A stretch of DNA of 64,000 nucleotides from Mesorhizobium atlanticum (GTDB lineage Bacteria; Pseudomonadota; Alphaproteobacteria; Rhizobiales; Rhizobiaceae), in the NCBI RefSeq assembly GCF_003289965.1, contig NZ_QMBQ01000005.1, forward strand, positions 62,001 through 126,000, read 5' to 3'. Of the stretch, positions 55,316-64,000 are shown piece after piece; position 1 is the stretch's first letter; each line of letters starts with the position of its first letter. The notes beneath the pieces were generated by a model that saw only the letters and a program-made list of their open reading frames with translations, was not told the origin of the DNA and ran no database searches. The translations under genes were made by a program, and so were the position numbers.

Positions 55316-55427
55316 GGCCGCCCCAAGGCCAAGACCGTGCCAAGCGGCCCCTTAGCAGCGATGGCCGGCTTCGGCGCAAAGACAGTGCCTTTGCCGGCCA
55401 TCCACGAAGAGCGGGGAGTTGCGCCTC

Positions 55428-55871
55428 CTACCGCTTCAGCGCGATGCTGATGCCGCTGAGATCGGCGTTGACCTGCAGGCCGACCTGCCTGCCGGTGAGC
55501 TCGAGCTGGGCGCCCTTGTCATTGGTCATGACGATCACCTGGGCGCCTTTGCCGACCGCGCCGCCGCCGCCGGCAGCTCCATAGACTCCGGTCACGTCGC
55601 TGGCGCGGCGGATGTGGCGCACTGTGCCCTGGAAATAGGTCTTGGAGGCGCCGAAGGCGAGGCCGCCCGAGACGCCGCCGACGGAGATCGGATAGCGTTT
55701 GCCATGGAAGGTCAGCGTGCCCTCGCCGCCGGAGCCGCCGATGAAAAAGGCCGCCTTGTAGACGGAAAAGCGGATCGTGCCGCTGTCGGCATGCGCCGCG
55801 CTGGCAATGCTCACGCCCGCGGCGGCGATTGCCGCGACCGCGACGGAACGGAACCTGGATGAAATCTGCAT
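55428..55871 (-). CDS. Exported glycine-rich beta protein
   Basis: A 147-residue protein with a clear signal peptide (MQISSRFRSVAVAAIAAAGV, cleavage after AHA) and GAGGAG upstream of the ATG. The mature part is glycine- and valine-rich with predicted beta strands (GTIRFSVYKAAFFIGGSGGE, GVYGAAGGGGAVGKG). I do not recognise a named family. It is next to tRNA-Ala on the same strand, about 175 bases downstream of it. Confidence 0.75.
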   Translation of the reverse strand: MQISSRFRSVAVAAIAAAGVSIASAAHADSGTIRFSVYKAAFFIGGSGGEGTLTFHGKRYPISVGGVSGGLAFGASKTYFQGTVRHIRRASDVTGVYGAAGGGGAVGKGAQVIVMTNDKGAQLELTGRQVGLQVNADLSGISIALKR

Positions 55872-56046
55872 GATGGAACTCCTCAAGGATCGCCGCTTGC
55901 CCAATCGGCCCGCGCACGTCGGCTTCAAATGTATAGCTGAACCGAATTGCCCCGCCATTGGTTCCAGGCACGCGGCCCGAAATCCGGCGGTCACGAAATG
56001 GCGAGCGAGGAAGGCGGAAGCGACCAGAGCACAGGCTTGTGCTGGC

Positions 56047-56122
56047 TGGTGGAGCTGAGGGGGATCGAACCCCTGACCTCATCATTGCGAACGATGCGCT
56101 CTCCCAGCTGAGCTACAGCCCC
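56047..56122 (-). tRNA. tRNA-Ala (CGC anticodon)
   Basis: A standard 76-nt cloverleaf: acceptor GGGGCTG, D arm AGCTCAGCTGGGAGAGC, anticodon stem CATCG/TGATG with loop TTCGCAA (anticodon CGC), T arm AGGGG-TTCGATC-CCCCT, and an encoded CCA end. In contrast with the Y-RNA-like genes it is in the normal order. It reads GCG alanine codons. Confidence 0.96.
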
Positions 56123-56261
56123 GTTCCAGCGGAACGGCTTGTATCGGTCGCGGCCGTTTGATGTCAAGGCGAAAGACCGGGCCAAACACAAGCCGTGGCC
56201 GGGCGGGCCTTGCCCGCACGCCTGGCAGTGGCTACATGTCGGCGACAATTTGGAGACCGGC

Positions 56262-56561
56262 ATGATCGCCCTTATTCAGACCATCGTCATGGCGCTTGAT
56301 ATCTACTGGTGGATCATCATCGCATCGGCGATCTTTTCCTGGCTCTACGCCTTCAATGTCGTCAATTCGCGCAACCAGTTCGTCGGCAGCGTCGGTAACA
56401 TGCTCTATCGGCTGACCGAGCCGGCGTTGCGCCCGATCCGCCGCTTCATGCCCGATCTCGGCGGCATCGATATTTCGCCGATCATCCTGCTGCTGATCCT
56501 TTTCTTCATACGGCAGTTCCTGGTCACCACGGTCTGGTCGTGGGTCGTGACCGGCGGCTGA
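56262..56561 (+). CDS. YggT-family membrane protein
   Basis: A 99-residue protein with two hydrophobic helices (about 4-30 and 65-90), the YGGT signature ([20 protein letters not shown], then [20 protein letters not shown]). The family is linked to osmotic tolerance and cell-division placement in some bacteria; function is otherwise unclear. GGAGACC precedes the ATG. Its stop overlaps the next start (TGATG). Confidence 0.93.
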   Translation: MIALIQTIVMALDIYWWIIIASAIFSWLYAFNVVNSRNQFVGSVGNMLYRLTEPALRPIRRFMPDLGGIDISPIILLLILFFIRQFLVTTVWSWVVTGG

Positions 56562-56872
56562 TGAGCACACCGTTTCGGCCGCGCGACAACGGTATCGACC
56601 TCTTCGTGAGATTGACGCCAAAGGCGGCGCTCGACCGGATCGACGGCGTCGAGACCGCCGCCGACGGGCGCAGTCACCTCAAAGCCCGCGTGCGCGCCGT
56701 GCCGGAGAACGGCGCCGCCAATCAAGCGCTGGAACGGATGATGGCCAAGGCGCTGGGTGTGCCGGTATCGGCAGTTTCCGTGGTCGCCGGCGGCACCTCG
56801 CGGCTGAAGACGCTGCGGGTGGTGGGGGATACGGCTGAACTGGTGGAGCGGCTTCAGACGCTCAGCAAATAA
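56561..56872 (+). CDS. DUF167 family protein
   Basis: A 103-residue protein of the DUF167 (YggU) family with LFVRLTPKAALDRIDGVE (about 12-29) and RAVPENGAANQALERMMAKA. Structure in relatives is a small alpha/beta fold of unknown function. It is commonly paired with YggT, as here, in a two-gene operon. Confidence 0.92.
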   Translation: MSTPFRPRDNGIDLFVRLTPKAALDRIDGVETAADGRSHLKARVRAVPENGAANQALERMMAKALGVPVSAVSVVAGGTSRLKTLRVVGDTAELVERLQTLSK

Positions 56873-56882
56873 ACGCTGGCGA

Positions 56883-57034
56883 CGCCCCCTCATCCGGCCG
56901 CTACGCGGCCGCCTTCTCCCCGACGGGGAGAGGTTGGCGCCGGCGCCGACCTGCTCCTCTCCCCTTGGGGAGAGGTCGGATTGCCCCGAATTGCTCTTCG
57001 CAATTCGGTAGGCAATCCGGGTGAGGGTGAGTCT
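56883..57034. repeat. Family B repeats, tandem/inverted
   Basis: GCCCCCTCATCCGGCCGC and CTTCTCCCCGACGGGGAGAG are followed by GCTCCTCTCCCCTTGGGGAG and a distinct palindrome GAATTGCTCTTCGCAATTC. They separate the DUF167 gene from the convergent RpiR gene. Confidence 0.78.
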
Positions 57035-57044
57035 TCAAAACCGC

Positions 57045-57926
57045 TCAATCCCCCAGCGGCAGCTTTGGATCGTCCACCTTCAGCGTGTTCACGCTCTGCT
57101 TGATGCGGCGCAGATTCTCCAGCACTTTCGGCCCGCGCGATTCCGCCACCGTGGTGGCGATCATGTCGACAATGGCCAAAAGCGCGTAACGGGACGAGGT
57201 CGGCTTGTAAATGTTGCCGTCCTCGACCGACTGCAAAAGAATCACCGTGTCTGCGGCCTTGGCCAGGGCCGAGTCCGGCGCGGTGATGGCGACGGTGGCG
57301 GCGCCATATTGCTGCGCGACCTCGACCGCCTCGATCACCGAGCGCGCATAGCCGGAGACGGAGAAGGCAAGCAGCGTCGTCTGCGGCGTCGCGACAGCGG
57401 CATACATGCGCTGCAACTGGCCGTCGGTCTGGGCAAGCGCCGAGAGACCCAGCCGGAACAGCCGGTTCTGCATCTCCGTCGCCATCATCGAGGAGATGCC
57501 GCCGGAGCCGATGCAGAGCACATTGCCGGAGCTTGCGATGCGGGCGGCGACATCCATCAGCGTCGTCATGTCGAGGTTTTCGCTGGCGCGCTGGATGGCG
57601 GCGATCGCCGCCTCGGTGATGGCCGAGGCGATGCGCTGCTCGCGCGCGTCGCGGCTGAGCGGCTCCGGCGACAGATACTGGCCGCCGATGGCGATCGCCT
57701 GGGCGAGATAGAATTTGAAATCGCGCAAGCCCTCGCAACCGAGATTGCGGCAGAAGCGGGTGACCGTCGGCTCGCTGACGCCGACGCGCGCGGCGATCTC
57801 CGAGATTGCCGCCTTCGATGCAAAATCGAGATCGGAAAGCACCAGCCCGGCCAGGCGACGGTCCGATTTGGTGCCGTCCTGCGACATCAATTGCAGGCGG
57901 GTGATGATGTCGGCCGGGCTCTTCAT
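57045..57926 (-). CDS. MurR/RpiR-family transcriptional regulator
   Basis: A 293-residue regulator: N-terminal helix-turn-helix (about 20-75, with ISEIAARVGVSEPTVTRFCR) and C-terminal SIS sugar-isomerase domain (about 125-270, with NVLCIGSGGISSMMATEM and AFSVSGYARSVIEAVEVAQQ). It senses phosphosugars and normally controls the neighbouring transporter. It is downstream of the ABC ATPase on the minus strand, and candidate operator repeats lie in the divergent promoter at 59822-59889. Confidence 0.93.
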   Translation of the reverse strand: MKSPADIITRLQLMSQDGTKSDRRLAGLVLSDLDFASKAAISEIAARVGVSEPTVTRFCRNLGCEGLRDFKFYLAQAIAIGGQYLSPEPLSRDAREQRIASAITEAAIAAIQRASENLDMTTLMDVAARIASSGNVLCIGSGGISSMMATEMQNRLFRLGLSALAQTDGQLQRMYAAVATPQTTLLAFSVSGYARSVIEAVEVAQQYGAATVAITAPDSALAKAADTVILLQSVEDGNIYKPTSSRYALLAIVDMIATTVAESRGPKVLENLRRIKQSVNTLKVDDPKLPLGD

Positions 57927-57933
57927 CGTCTTC

Positions 57934-58998
57934 TCACAGCGGCAGGCCCGTCGCCTTGTCGAAGAGGTGGATGTTGCGCGGATCGACGCTCACCGGCAGC
58001 CGGTCGCCCGACTTGACCTGCAGCCGGTCGCGGAACACCGCGCGCACCGTGTCGTCGCCGATCGAACCGTAAACATGCGTTTCCGAACCGGTCGGCTCGA
58101 CGACATCGACCTTGATGGCGATGGCCTCGTCACCGGCGCCGACGACGAAATGCTCGGGCCTGATGCCGGCTTCGACCGCGTCGCCGCCGGAAGCCGTGCC
58201 CGAGAGTACCAGGCGGCCGCCGCCCTTTGTCTCGAACCAGGACTGGGCTCCGGCCGTCTTCAGCGCGCCCGAGACAAAGCTCATCGACGGCGAGCCGATG
58301 AAGCCGGCGACGAATTTGTTGGCCGGCCGGTCGTAGAGCTCCAGCGGCTGGCCAACCTGCTGGATGCGGCCGCGATCCATCACCACGATGCGGTCGGCCA
58401 TGGTCATCGCCTCGATCTGGTCGTGGGTCACATAGACGATGGTCGATTTCAGGCGCTGGTGCAGCGCCTTGATCTCGGTGCGCATCTGCACGCGCAGCTG
58501 CGCGTCGAGATTGGAGAGCGGCTCGTCGAACAGGAACACCGAGGGCTCGCGCACGATGGCGCGGCCCATGGCGACGCGCTGGCGCTGGCCGCCCGACAAT
58601 TGCCGCGGATAGCGGTCGAGATAGGAGAAGAGGTTGAGCACGCCGGACGCCTTCTTCACCTTGTCGTCGATCGCGGCGCGATTCTCGCCCCTGATCTTCG
58701 GGCCGAAGCCGATATTTTCCGACGCCTTCAGATGCGGAAACAGCGCGTAGGACTGGAACACCATGGCGATGTTGCGCTTCTGCGGCGGCAGGTCGTTGGC
58801 GCGCGTTCCGCCGATGACGAGGTCGCCGGAGGTGATCGTCTCGAGTCCCGCCAGCATGCGCAAAAGCGTGGACTTGCCGCAGCCCGACGGCCCGACCAGC
58901 ACGACGAACTCGCCGGTTTTGATATCGAGATTGATGTCCTCGAGGATTTTGTGCTGTCCGAAGGACTTCGACAGGTTGCGGAACTGGACGTCGGTCAT
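57934..58998 (-). CDS. Carbohydrate ABC transporter ATP-binding protein (UgpC/MalK type)
   Basis: A 354-residue ATPase. Walker A is GPSGCGKST (about 37), signature LSGGQRQRVAMGRA (about 134), Walker B FLFDEPLSNLD and switch THDQIEAMTMADR. A C-terminal TOBE-like regulatory domain follows (about 240-354). The ATG with GGGAG upstream is chosen. It overlaps the preceding SDR gene end by a few bases. It powers the importer whose permeases are on the plus strand. Confidence 0.93.
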   Translation of the reverse strand: MTDVQFRNLSKSFGQHKILEDINLDIKTGEFVVLVGPSGCGKSTLLRMLAGLETITSGDLVIGGTRANDLPPQKRNIAMVFQSYALFPHLKASENIGFGPKIRGENRAAIDDKVKKASGVLNLFSYLDRYPRQLSGGQRQRVAMGRAIVREPSVFLFDEPLSNLDAQLRVQMRTEIKALHQRLKSTIVYVTHDQIEAMTMADRIVVMDRGRIQQVGQPLELYDRPANKFVAGFIGSPSMSFVSGALKTAGAQSWFETKGGGRLVLSGTASGGDAVEAGIRPEHFVVGAGDEAIAIKVDVVEPTGSETHVYGSIGDDTVRAVFRDRLQVKSGDRLPVSVDPRNIHLFDKATGLPL

Positions 58999-59000
58999 GC

Positions 59001-59771
59001 TCACGCTCCCAATATGTCGTCGATGAAAGGCAGGTAGCCGGCTGTCAGACCGGCATCCACCGGCACCACGGCGCCAGTTATGCCGGAAGCGCGATCGGAG
59101 GCAAGGAAAGCCACCGCTTCCGCCACCTCCGAAGCATTGACGATGCGGCCGAGCGGATAGAGCCGCTTGAGCCTACCGAGGATCTCGGGGTCCTTGGCCA
59201 GGCGATGGTCCCAGGCGGCGGTGCGGATAGAACCGGGGCACACGACATTGGCGCGCAGCCCGCTGCGGCCGAGTTCGACGGCGACCGATTTGGCATAAGC
59301 GTTGATACCGGCCTTGGCCGCCGCATAGGCCGGATTGCCGAAATGCGAAATCGCATTGACCGAGGAGATGAAGACCACGCTCCCCGAACCGCGCCCCGCC
59401 ATCGCCTTGATCAGCGGGTCCGCGAAATTCATCACGCCGGTCAGGTTGAGGTCGAGCTCCTGCTCGATCCTCTCAGCCGTCAGCGCCTTCAACGTCTCGG
59501 CGCGGGTCCAGCCGGCATTGTTGATCAGGATGTCGGGAACGCCGTCCTTGTCGAGCAAGGCGGGGATCGCCGCTTCGATCGACGCCCGGTCGAGCAGGTT
59601 GAACACATGGCGCGAGGCGATATGCGGGCTGGCCAGCGCTTCCGCCGACTGGTCGCAGCCGACGATGCGCGCGCCGCGCCCGGCCATCAGCTCGACGATC
59701 GCCGACCCGAGGCCGCCGCCGGCGCCGGTGACGACCACGGTCTTGCCTTCGAATTCGGCTGTCGAACCCAC
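59001..59771 (-). CDS. SDR-family dehydrogenase of the sugar locus
   Basis: A 256-residue short-chain dehydrogenase. Cofactor motif TGAGGGLGSAIVE (about 12-24), NNAG (about 86), catalytic serine in FISSVN (about 135), and YAAAKAG (Tyr and Lys, about 148-152). The GTG start has AGGAGAGG upstream. A longer frame to 60008 runs across the operator and is rejected. The gene is first in the minus-strand SDR - ATPase - RpiR unit. It likely oxidises the imported sugar or polyol. Confidence 0.9.
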   Translation of the reverse strand: MGSTAEFEGKTVVVTGAGGGLGSAIVELMAGRGARIVGCDQSAEALASPHIASRHVFNLLDRASIEAAIPALLDKDGVPDILINNAGWTRAETLKALTAERIEQELDLNLTGVMNFADPLIKAMAGRGSGSVVFISSVNAISHFGNPAYAAAKAGINAYAKSVAVELGRSGLRANVVCPGSIRTAAWDHRLAKDPEILGRLKRLYPLGRIVNASEVAEAVAFLASDRASGITGAVVPVDAGLTAGYLPFIDDILGA

Positions 59772-59821
59772 GCTACCTCTCCTGTGCCCCTCATTTTTAA
59801 TCCGGCACGCTAGCCAACCAA

Positions 59822-59889
59822 ATGTAATTAAGCAACATGATAATCCGCTTGCGCGGCGTGAAATCATCGATAATGTAGGAAAGTAACAT
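59822..59889. promoter_or_regulatory. Paired ATGT-N9-ACAT sites, candidate RpiR operators
   Basis: ATGTAATTAAGCAACAT (59822-59838) and ATGTAGGAAAGTAACAT (59873-59889) share the dyad ATGT-N9-ACAT. They are 51 bases apart, about five helical turns, and lie in the divergent promoter between the SDR gene and the binding-protein gene. Confidence 0.6.
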
Positions 59890-59944
59890 AAATCCTGTGC
59901 TCCTGAGGGCCAGGCGCGAACGTGCATCAATGGGAGAAATCGAG

Positions 59945-61171
59945 ATGAGCCTTGCGAAATGGACTGTCGGCCTGTTGGCCGGAATGAGCATGCTGGCGCT
60001 GGCAGCACCAGCCGATGCGGGCGAGGTGCGCGTCACCGTCGCCGAATACAGCGCCAAGACCGGCCCTTATTTCGAAGCGGTGAAGAAAGAATTCGAGGCG
60101 GCCAATCCCGGCATCACCATCAAGTATGAAGTGGTGCCGTGGGATGTGCTCCTCCAGAAGCTCACCACCGACATCACCGCCGGCACCAATGCCGACCTTT
60201 CGATCATCGGCACGCGCTGGCTGATCGATTTCGTGCAGCAGGGTGTCGCCGAGCCGCTCGACAGCTACATCAAGCCGGAATTCAAGGACCGCTTCATCGA
60301 CACCTTCCTGTCGCCGTCGATCATGGATGGCCACACTTACGGCCTGCCGATCGCGGCTTCGGCGCGCGCCATGTATTACAACAAGGAGCTGTTCGAGAAG
60401 GCCGGCATCGCGAAGCCGCCGGCGACCTGGACCGAGCTGCAGGAAGACGCTCGCAAGATCAAGGCGGTCGGCGCCTTCGGCTACGGCCTGCAGGGTAAGG
60501 AGATCGAGACCGACGTCTATTACTACTATGCGATGTGGTCGCAGGGCACCGAGATCCTCAACAAGGACGGCACATCGGGTCTCGGCACGCCGGGAGCGCT
60601 CGAGGCGGCCAAGCTCTACAAGTCGATGATCGACGAGGGCCTGACGGAACCGGGCGTCACCTCCAACAACCGCGAGGACGTGCAGAACCTGTTCAAGCAG
60701 GGCAAGGTCGGCATGATGATTACCGCGCCCTTCCTGTCCAACCAGATCAAGGAAGAAGCGCCCAACCTGAAATACGGCGTCGCCGCCATCCCCGCCGGCC
60801 CGACCGGCGCGCGCGGCACCTATGGCGTCACCGACTCGATCATCATGTTCAAGAACTCCAAGAACAAGGACGAGGCCTGGAAGCTGCTCGACTTCCTGTT
60901 CACCAAGGAGCAGCGCGCCAAGTTCACGCAGGGCGAAGGCTTCCTGCCGGTGAACAAGGAAGAGGCGAAAATGGACTATTACGTCAACAATGCCGACCTC
61001 GCCGCCTTTACCGCGCTGTTGCCCGACGCCCGCTTCGCGCCGGTCATTCCGGGCTGGGAAGAGATTGCCCAGATCACGTCGGACGCCATGCAGAAGATCT
61101 ATCTCGGCGGCGACCCCGAGGCTGGTTTGAAGGACGCGGCGGCCAAGGCCAACGCTGTGCTCAAGAAATAG
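59945..61171 (+). CDS. Carbohydrate ABC transporter substrate-binding protein
   Basis: A 408-residue family 1 extracellular solute-binding protein. Signal peptide (MSLAKWTVGLLAGMSMLALA, cleavage after ADA), then EVRVTVAEYSAKTGPYFEAV and GKVGMMITAPFLSNQIKEEA. It delivers a sugar or polyol to the permeases. ATG 59945 has GGGAG upstream, and 59930 is a possible earlier start. The gene starts the plus-strand operon. Confidence 0.9.
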   Translation: MSLAKWTVGLLAGMSMLALAAPADAGEVRVTVAEYSAKTGPYFEAVKKEFEAANPGITIKYEVVPWDVLLQKLTTDITAGTNADLSIIGTRWLIDFVQQGVAEPLDSYIKPEFKDRFIDTFLSPSIMDGHTYGLPIAASARAMYYNKELFEKAGIAKPPATWTELQEDARKIKAVGAFGYGLQGKEIETDVYYYYAMWSQGTEILNKDGTSGLGTPGALEAAKLYKSMIDEGLTEPGVTSNNREDVQNLFKQGKVGMMITAPFLSNQIKEEAPNLKYGVAAIPAGPTGARGTYGVTDSIIMFKNSKNKDEAWKLLDFLFTKEQRAKFTQGEGFLPVNKEEAKMDYYVNNADLAAFTALLPDARFAPVIPGWEEIAQITSDAMQKIYLGGDPEAGLKDAAAKANAVLKK

Positions 61172-61309
61172 GGGCGTATCTCCCTGCGCCCGTGGCGCGC
61201 CCTACCCCCGCGGGGCGCGCCACACTCTTAGAAAAGGCTGCAACGGCCGCGGAAATAGCTGAACCGATAGGGCGTTCACCTCGGACCAGAGGATAGATCG
61301 CCAAAGTCT

Positions 61310-61494
61310 GCGCTGCCCCTCATTGCCCTGCCGGGCATTTCTCCCCGTATAGTGACGGGGAGAAAGGGGCTGGCCGCAACGCTGGCGCTTTTCCTGCCAC
61401 GTTGGTGATTGGCGAAATCGCCGGCGACAGCGTCCCTCTCCCCGTCACTATACGGGGAGAGGATGCCGGCAGGCAGATGAGGGGCAGCGCAGAC
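61310..61494. repeat. Family B repeats, inverted pair inside the sugar operon
   Basis: CCCCTCATTGCCCTGCCGGG and CCCCGTATAGTGACGGGGAG at the left, with the facing copy CCCGTCACTATACGGGGAG and GGCAGATGAGGGGCAGC at the right. It sits between the binding-protein and first permease genes, as in the BMP operon at 32390-32530. The rest of the gap 61172-61598 has no gene that I can support. Confidence 0.8.
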
Positions 61495-61598
61495 GCCGGG
61501 AAAGAATTTGAACTGAGCACTCAGAACGAACAGATCGAGATTAGCCTAGCTGGCAAACTAGCGCTGCTGATGCCTCGCAACATGGTCCCAACCAGCCG

Positions 61599-62468
61599 AT
61601 GCAAAACCGTTTCCTGCCTTACCTGCTGACGCTCCCCAGCCTGCTGCTCGCGGCGGTGGTGATCTTCTGGCCGGTCTGGGACTTGATCCAGATCTCGACG
61701 CATGACGTCAACCGCTTCGGTCAGTTGCGCGAGTTCAGCGGCCTTGCCAACTTCACCGAACTGTTCGCCGATCCGGATTTCGTCGCAGCGCTTTGGCGTA
61801 CCGGGCTGTGGACCGTGCTGGTGGTCGGCGGCGCGCTGCTCTTGTCGATCCCGGTGGCGATGATCCTCAACATGGATTTCTACGGCCGCGGCCTGGCGCG
61901 CGTCATCATCATGCTGCCCTGGGCGGTGTCGCTGACCATGACGGCGGTGGTCTGGCGCTGGGCGCTCAGCGGCGAGAGCGGCATGCTGAACTCGGCGCTG
62001 ATGAAGCTCGGCCTGATCAGCCAGAACATCCAGTGGCTGGCAAGCGCCGAGACGGCTTTCCCCATGCAGGTGCTGATCGGCATTTTGGTGACGGTGCCGT
62101 TCACCACCACGATCTTCCTCGGCGGCCTGTCCTCGATCCCCGACGATCTCTATGAGGCGGCCGCGCTCGAGGGCGCAACGCATTTCCAGCAATTCCGCGA
62201 GATAACCTTTCCGCTCCTGAAACCCTTCATCAACATCGCGATCGTGCTCAACACCATCTATGTCTTCAACTCCTTCCCGATCATCTGGGTGATGACGCAG
62301 GGCGGGCCGGCGAACTCGACCGACATTCTGGTCACGCATCTCTACAAGCTCGCCTTCCGCATCGGCAAGCTGGGCGAGGCGTCCGCCGTGTCGCTGGTGA
62401 TGTTCGCGATCCTGCTCATCTTCACCATGATCTATGTGCGGCTTGCCATGCGGGAGCAGCGCGCATGA
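61599..62468 (+). CDS. Sugar ABC transporter permease (MalF-like)
   Basis: A 289-residue membrane protein with six hydrophobic helices and the conserved EAA loop ([20 protein letters not shown], about 185-205). The start [13 protein letters not shown] has no strong ribosome binding site, perhaps reflecting coupling or lower expression. Its stop overlaps the next permease start (ATGA). Confidence 0.92.
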   Translation: MQNRFLPYLLTLPSLLLAAVVIFWPVWDLIQISTHDVNRFGQLREFSGLANFTELFADPDFVAALWRTGLWTVLVVGGALLLSIPVAMILNMDFYGRGLARVIIMLPWAVSLTMTAVVWRWALSGESGMLNSALMKLGLISQNIQWLASAETAFPMQVLIGILVTVPFTTTIFLGGLSSIPDDLYEAAALEGATHFQQFREITFPLLKPFINIAIVLNTIYVFNSFPIIWVMTQGGPANSTDILVTHLYKLAFRIGKLGEASAVSLVMFAILLIFTMIYVRLAMREQRA

Positions 62469-63289
62469 CGCCGAAGCTGAAACGCACCATCATCGCCTGG
62501 CTGCTGCTGGCCCCTTTGATCGTGGTGACGATCTTCCCCTTCGCCGTCATGTTCCTCACCGCCGTCAAGCCACGCACCGAAGTGCTGACGCCGACCTGGT
62601 GGCCGAGCGAATTCCGCTGGTCGAATTTCGCCGACATGTGGGTGGCGACCGGCTTCGGCCAGGCGCTCGTCAATTCGCTCTATGTCTCGGCGCTGGCGAC
62701 CATCGGCGCGATTCTGATCTCAGTGCCGGCGGCCTATGCCATGTCACGCTTCCGCTTTGCGGGCTATGGCGCCTTCCGCCAGTTCCTGCTGATCTCGCAG
62801 ATGATCTCGCCGATCGTGCTGGTGCTCGGCCTCTTCCGGCTGATGGCCGCCTGGGGCCTGGTCGAGAGCACCACCGCCCTCGGCTTCATCTACATGGCCT
62901 TCAACGTCGCCTTCACGGTGTGGATGCTGCAGAGCTATTTCGACACCATCCCGCGTGACCTCGAGGAGGCGGCCTGGATGGAAGGCGCCGGCCGCTGGCT
63001 GACCTTGCGCAAAGTGTTCCTGCCGCTCTGCCTGCCGGCCATCGCTGTGACGGCGATCTTCACCTTCATCAACGCCTGGAACGAGTTCGTGGTCGCGCTC
63101 ACCATGCTGCGCAGCCAGGAAAGCTATACGCTGCCGATCCAGGTTTTCTCGCTGGTCGCCGGCCGCTATACGATCGAATGGCACCATGTCATGGCGGCCA
63201 CGCTCTTGGCGACGCTGCCGGTGGCGATCCTCTTCATCTGGCTGCAGCGCTACCTCGTCCGGGGCCTTGCGCTCGGGGCCGTCAAATAG
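62465..63289 (+). CDS. Carbohydrate ABC transporter permease (MalG-like)
   Basis: A 274-residue permease with six helices and EAA loop ([20 protein letters not shown], about 164-183). With the preceding permease, the minus-strand ATPase and the binding protein it makes a complete CUT1-type sugar importer. It is translationally coupled to the preceding gene. Confidence 0.92.
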   Translation: MTPKLKRTIIAWLLLAPLIVVTIFPFAVMFLTAVKPRTEVLTPTWWPSEFRWSNFADMWVATGFGQALVNSLYVSALATIGAILISVPAAYAMSRFRFAGYGAFRQFLLISQMISPIVLVLGLFRLMAAWGLVESTTALGFIYMAFNVAFTVWMLQSYFDTIPRDLEEAAWMEGAGRWLTLRKVFLPLCLPAIAVTAIFTFINAWNEFVVALTMLRSQESYTLPIQVFSLVAGRYTIEWHHVMAATLLATLPVAILFIWLQRYLVRGLALGAVK

Positions 63290-63295
63290 CAATCC

Positions 63296-63352
63296 CGGCA
63301 ATTCCAGGAAAAATACGCAGCGGTTTTCGTCCGGGATTGCGAAAAAACAAAA
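63296..63352. repeat. Family C repeat, short copy
   Basis: GGCAATTCCAGGAAAAATAC and GCGGTTTTCGTCCGGGATTG match the left part of the repeat at 37091-37197. It lies between the permease and the M81 gene. Confidence 0.65.
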
Positions 63353-63368
63353 AGCCTAGGGAGCGTTC

Positions 63369-64000
63369 ATGCGCATCTTCACCGCCTCGCTGGCGACGGA
63401 AACCAACACCTTCTCGCCGGTCCCGACCGACCGGGCCTCCTTCGAGATGGCCTTCTATGCCGGCCCGGGCAAGCATCCGGAAACGCCGACGCTGTGCTCC
63501 TCGCCGATCGTGGCGCTGCGCAAGCGGGCGGACAGGGAAGGGCTGACGGTCATCGAAGGCACCGCCACATGGGCCGAGCCCGGCGGCCTGGTGCAGCGGC
63601 GGACCTATGAGGCGCTGCGGGACGAGATCCTTGAACAGTTGAAGGCGGCCTTGCCGGTCGATGCTGTCATCCTCGGCCTGCACGGCGCCATGGTCGCGCA
63701 AGGCTATGACGACTGCGAGGGCGATCTGCTGGAGCGCGTCCGCGCCATCGTCGGACCGAAAGTGGTGATCGCCTCGGAGTTCGACCCGCACAGCCACCTC
63801 ACACCGAAGCGCGTGGCGGCCTGCGATGTCATGGCCTATTTCCTCGAATTCCCGCACACCGATTTCTACGAGCGTGGCGAGCATGTCGTCGAACTCGGCC
63901 TCGCCGCGGCGCGCGGCGAGATCAGGCCGGTGATCTCGACCTTCGACTGCCGCATGATCCAGGTGCTGCCGACCAGCCGCGAGCCGATGCGCTCCTTCGT
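63369..64000 (+). CDS. M81-family metallopeptidase (MlrC-like), 3' end outside window
   Basis: The first 210 residues of a protein beginning MRIFTASLATETNTFSPVPT. The N-terminal MlrC signature is clear, with AVILGLHGAMVAQGYDDCEG (about 100-118), EFDPHSHLTPKR (zinc-binding region) and FPHTDFYERG. Family members hydrolyse cyclic or modified peptides such as microcystin, and in rhizobia occur beside sugar or peptide ABC transporters. It follows the permeases on the same strand after a family C repeat. Confidence 0.9.
   Translation, partial: MRIFTASLATETNTFSPVPTDRASFEMAFYAGPGKHPETPTLCSSPIVALRKRADREGLTVIEGTATWAEPGGLVQRRTYEALRDEILEQLKAALPVDAVILGLHGAMVAQGYDDCEGDLLERVRAIVGPKVVIASEFDPHSHLTPKRVAACDVMAYFLEFPHTDFYERGEHVVELGLAAARGEIRPVISTFDCRMIQVLPTSREPMRSF

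Overview
The window reads as a chromosomal segment of an alphaproteobacterium of the order Rhizobiales, most likely Mesorhizobium or a close relative. This is inferred from uniformly high GC, the rsmB - heparinase - purH order, a RirA-type iron box, and dense families of intergenic palindromic repeats. It contains no rRNA, phage, insertion sequence or CRISPR array.

Layout. 0-8 kb: 3' end of acetyl-CoA synthetase, a MOSC protein, a 23-codon ORF with a perfect Shine-Dalgarno sequence and its own terminator, a TadG-like protein, a transglutaminase, a HAD phosphatase, an SDHAF4-like assembly factor, htpX and an RsmB-type methyltransferase. 8-24 kb: heparinase II/III family protein, purH, an Atg22/UMF1-type transporter, the giant NAD-glutamate dehydrogenase, an AhpD-like protein, a YciI protein behind a tandem hairpin repeat, a LysE exporter, a DUF1062 protein and typA. 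24-36 kb: PhoD phosphatase, a divergent MFS/TetR pair with a perfect 17-bp operator, a fused crotonase/3-hydroxyacyl-CoA dehydrogenase, and a BMP-type ABC importer. 36-45 kb: an SDR, an LLM flavin oxidoreductase, an ECF-like sigma factor coupled to a small monooxygenase, a cysteine hydrolase, exbB-exbD-tonB and a multicopper oxidase. 51-57 kb: AsmA, small exported proteins, tRNA-Ala, YggT and DUF167. 57-64 kb: a carbohydrate ABC transporter locus with an RpiR regulator and an M81 metallopeptidase.

The highlight is an RNA-repair locus at about 45-51 kb. A sigma-54 activator (RtcR) diverges from a Ro60/Rsr gene that has a near-consensus sigma-54 promoter. An RtcB RNA ligase lies 1.2 kb downstream on the same strand. 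Between rsr and rtcB there is no protein gene. Instead there are seven tandem, diverged Y-RNA-like genes. In each, the 5' and 3' ends pair into a Ro-binding-type helix (CGAAUG on the 5' strand, CUUG on the 3' strand), followed by an inner helix that covaries between copies. Each encloses a tRNA-like module in permuted order: T arm and 3' acceptor strand come before the 5' acceptor strand and D arm, so the acceptor stem is a closed hairpin. No copy has a normal anticodon loop or a CCA end. The seven copies resemble different tRNAs and open the tRNA at different points, some in the D loop and some near the anticodon. RtcR probably senses damaged RNA and switches on Rsr, the Y RNAs and RtcB together. 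The large number and variety of tRNA mimics is the feature most likely to be undescribed.

Intergenic space elsewhere is mostly filled by at least five palindromic repeat families, several arranged as inverted pairs.
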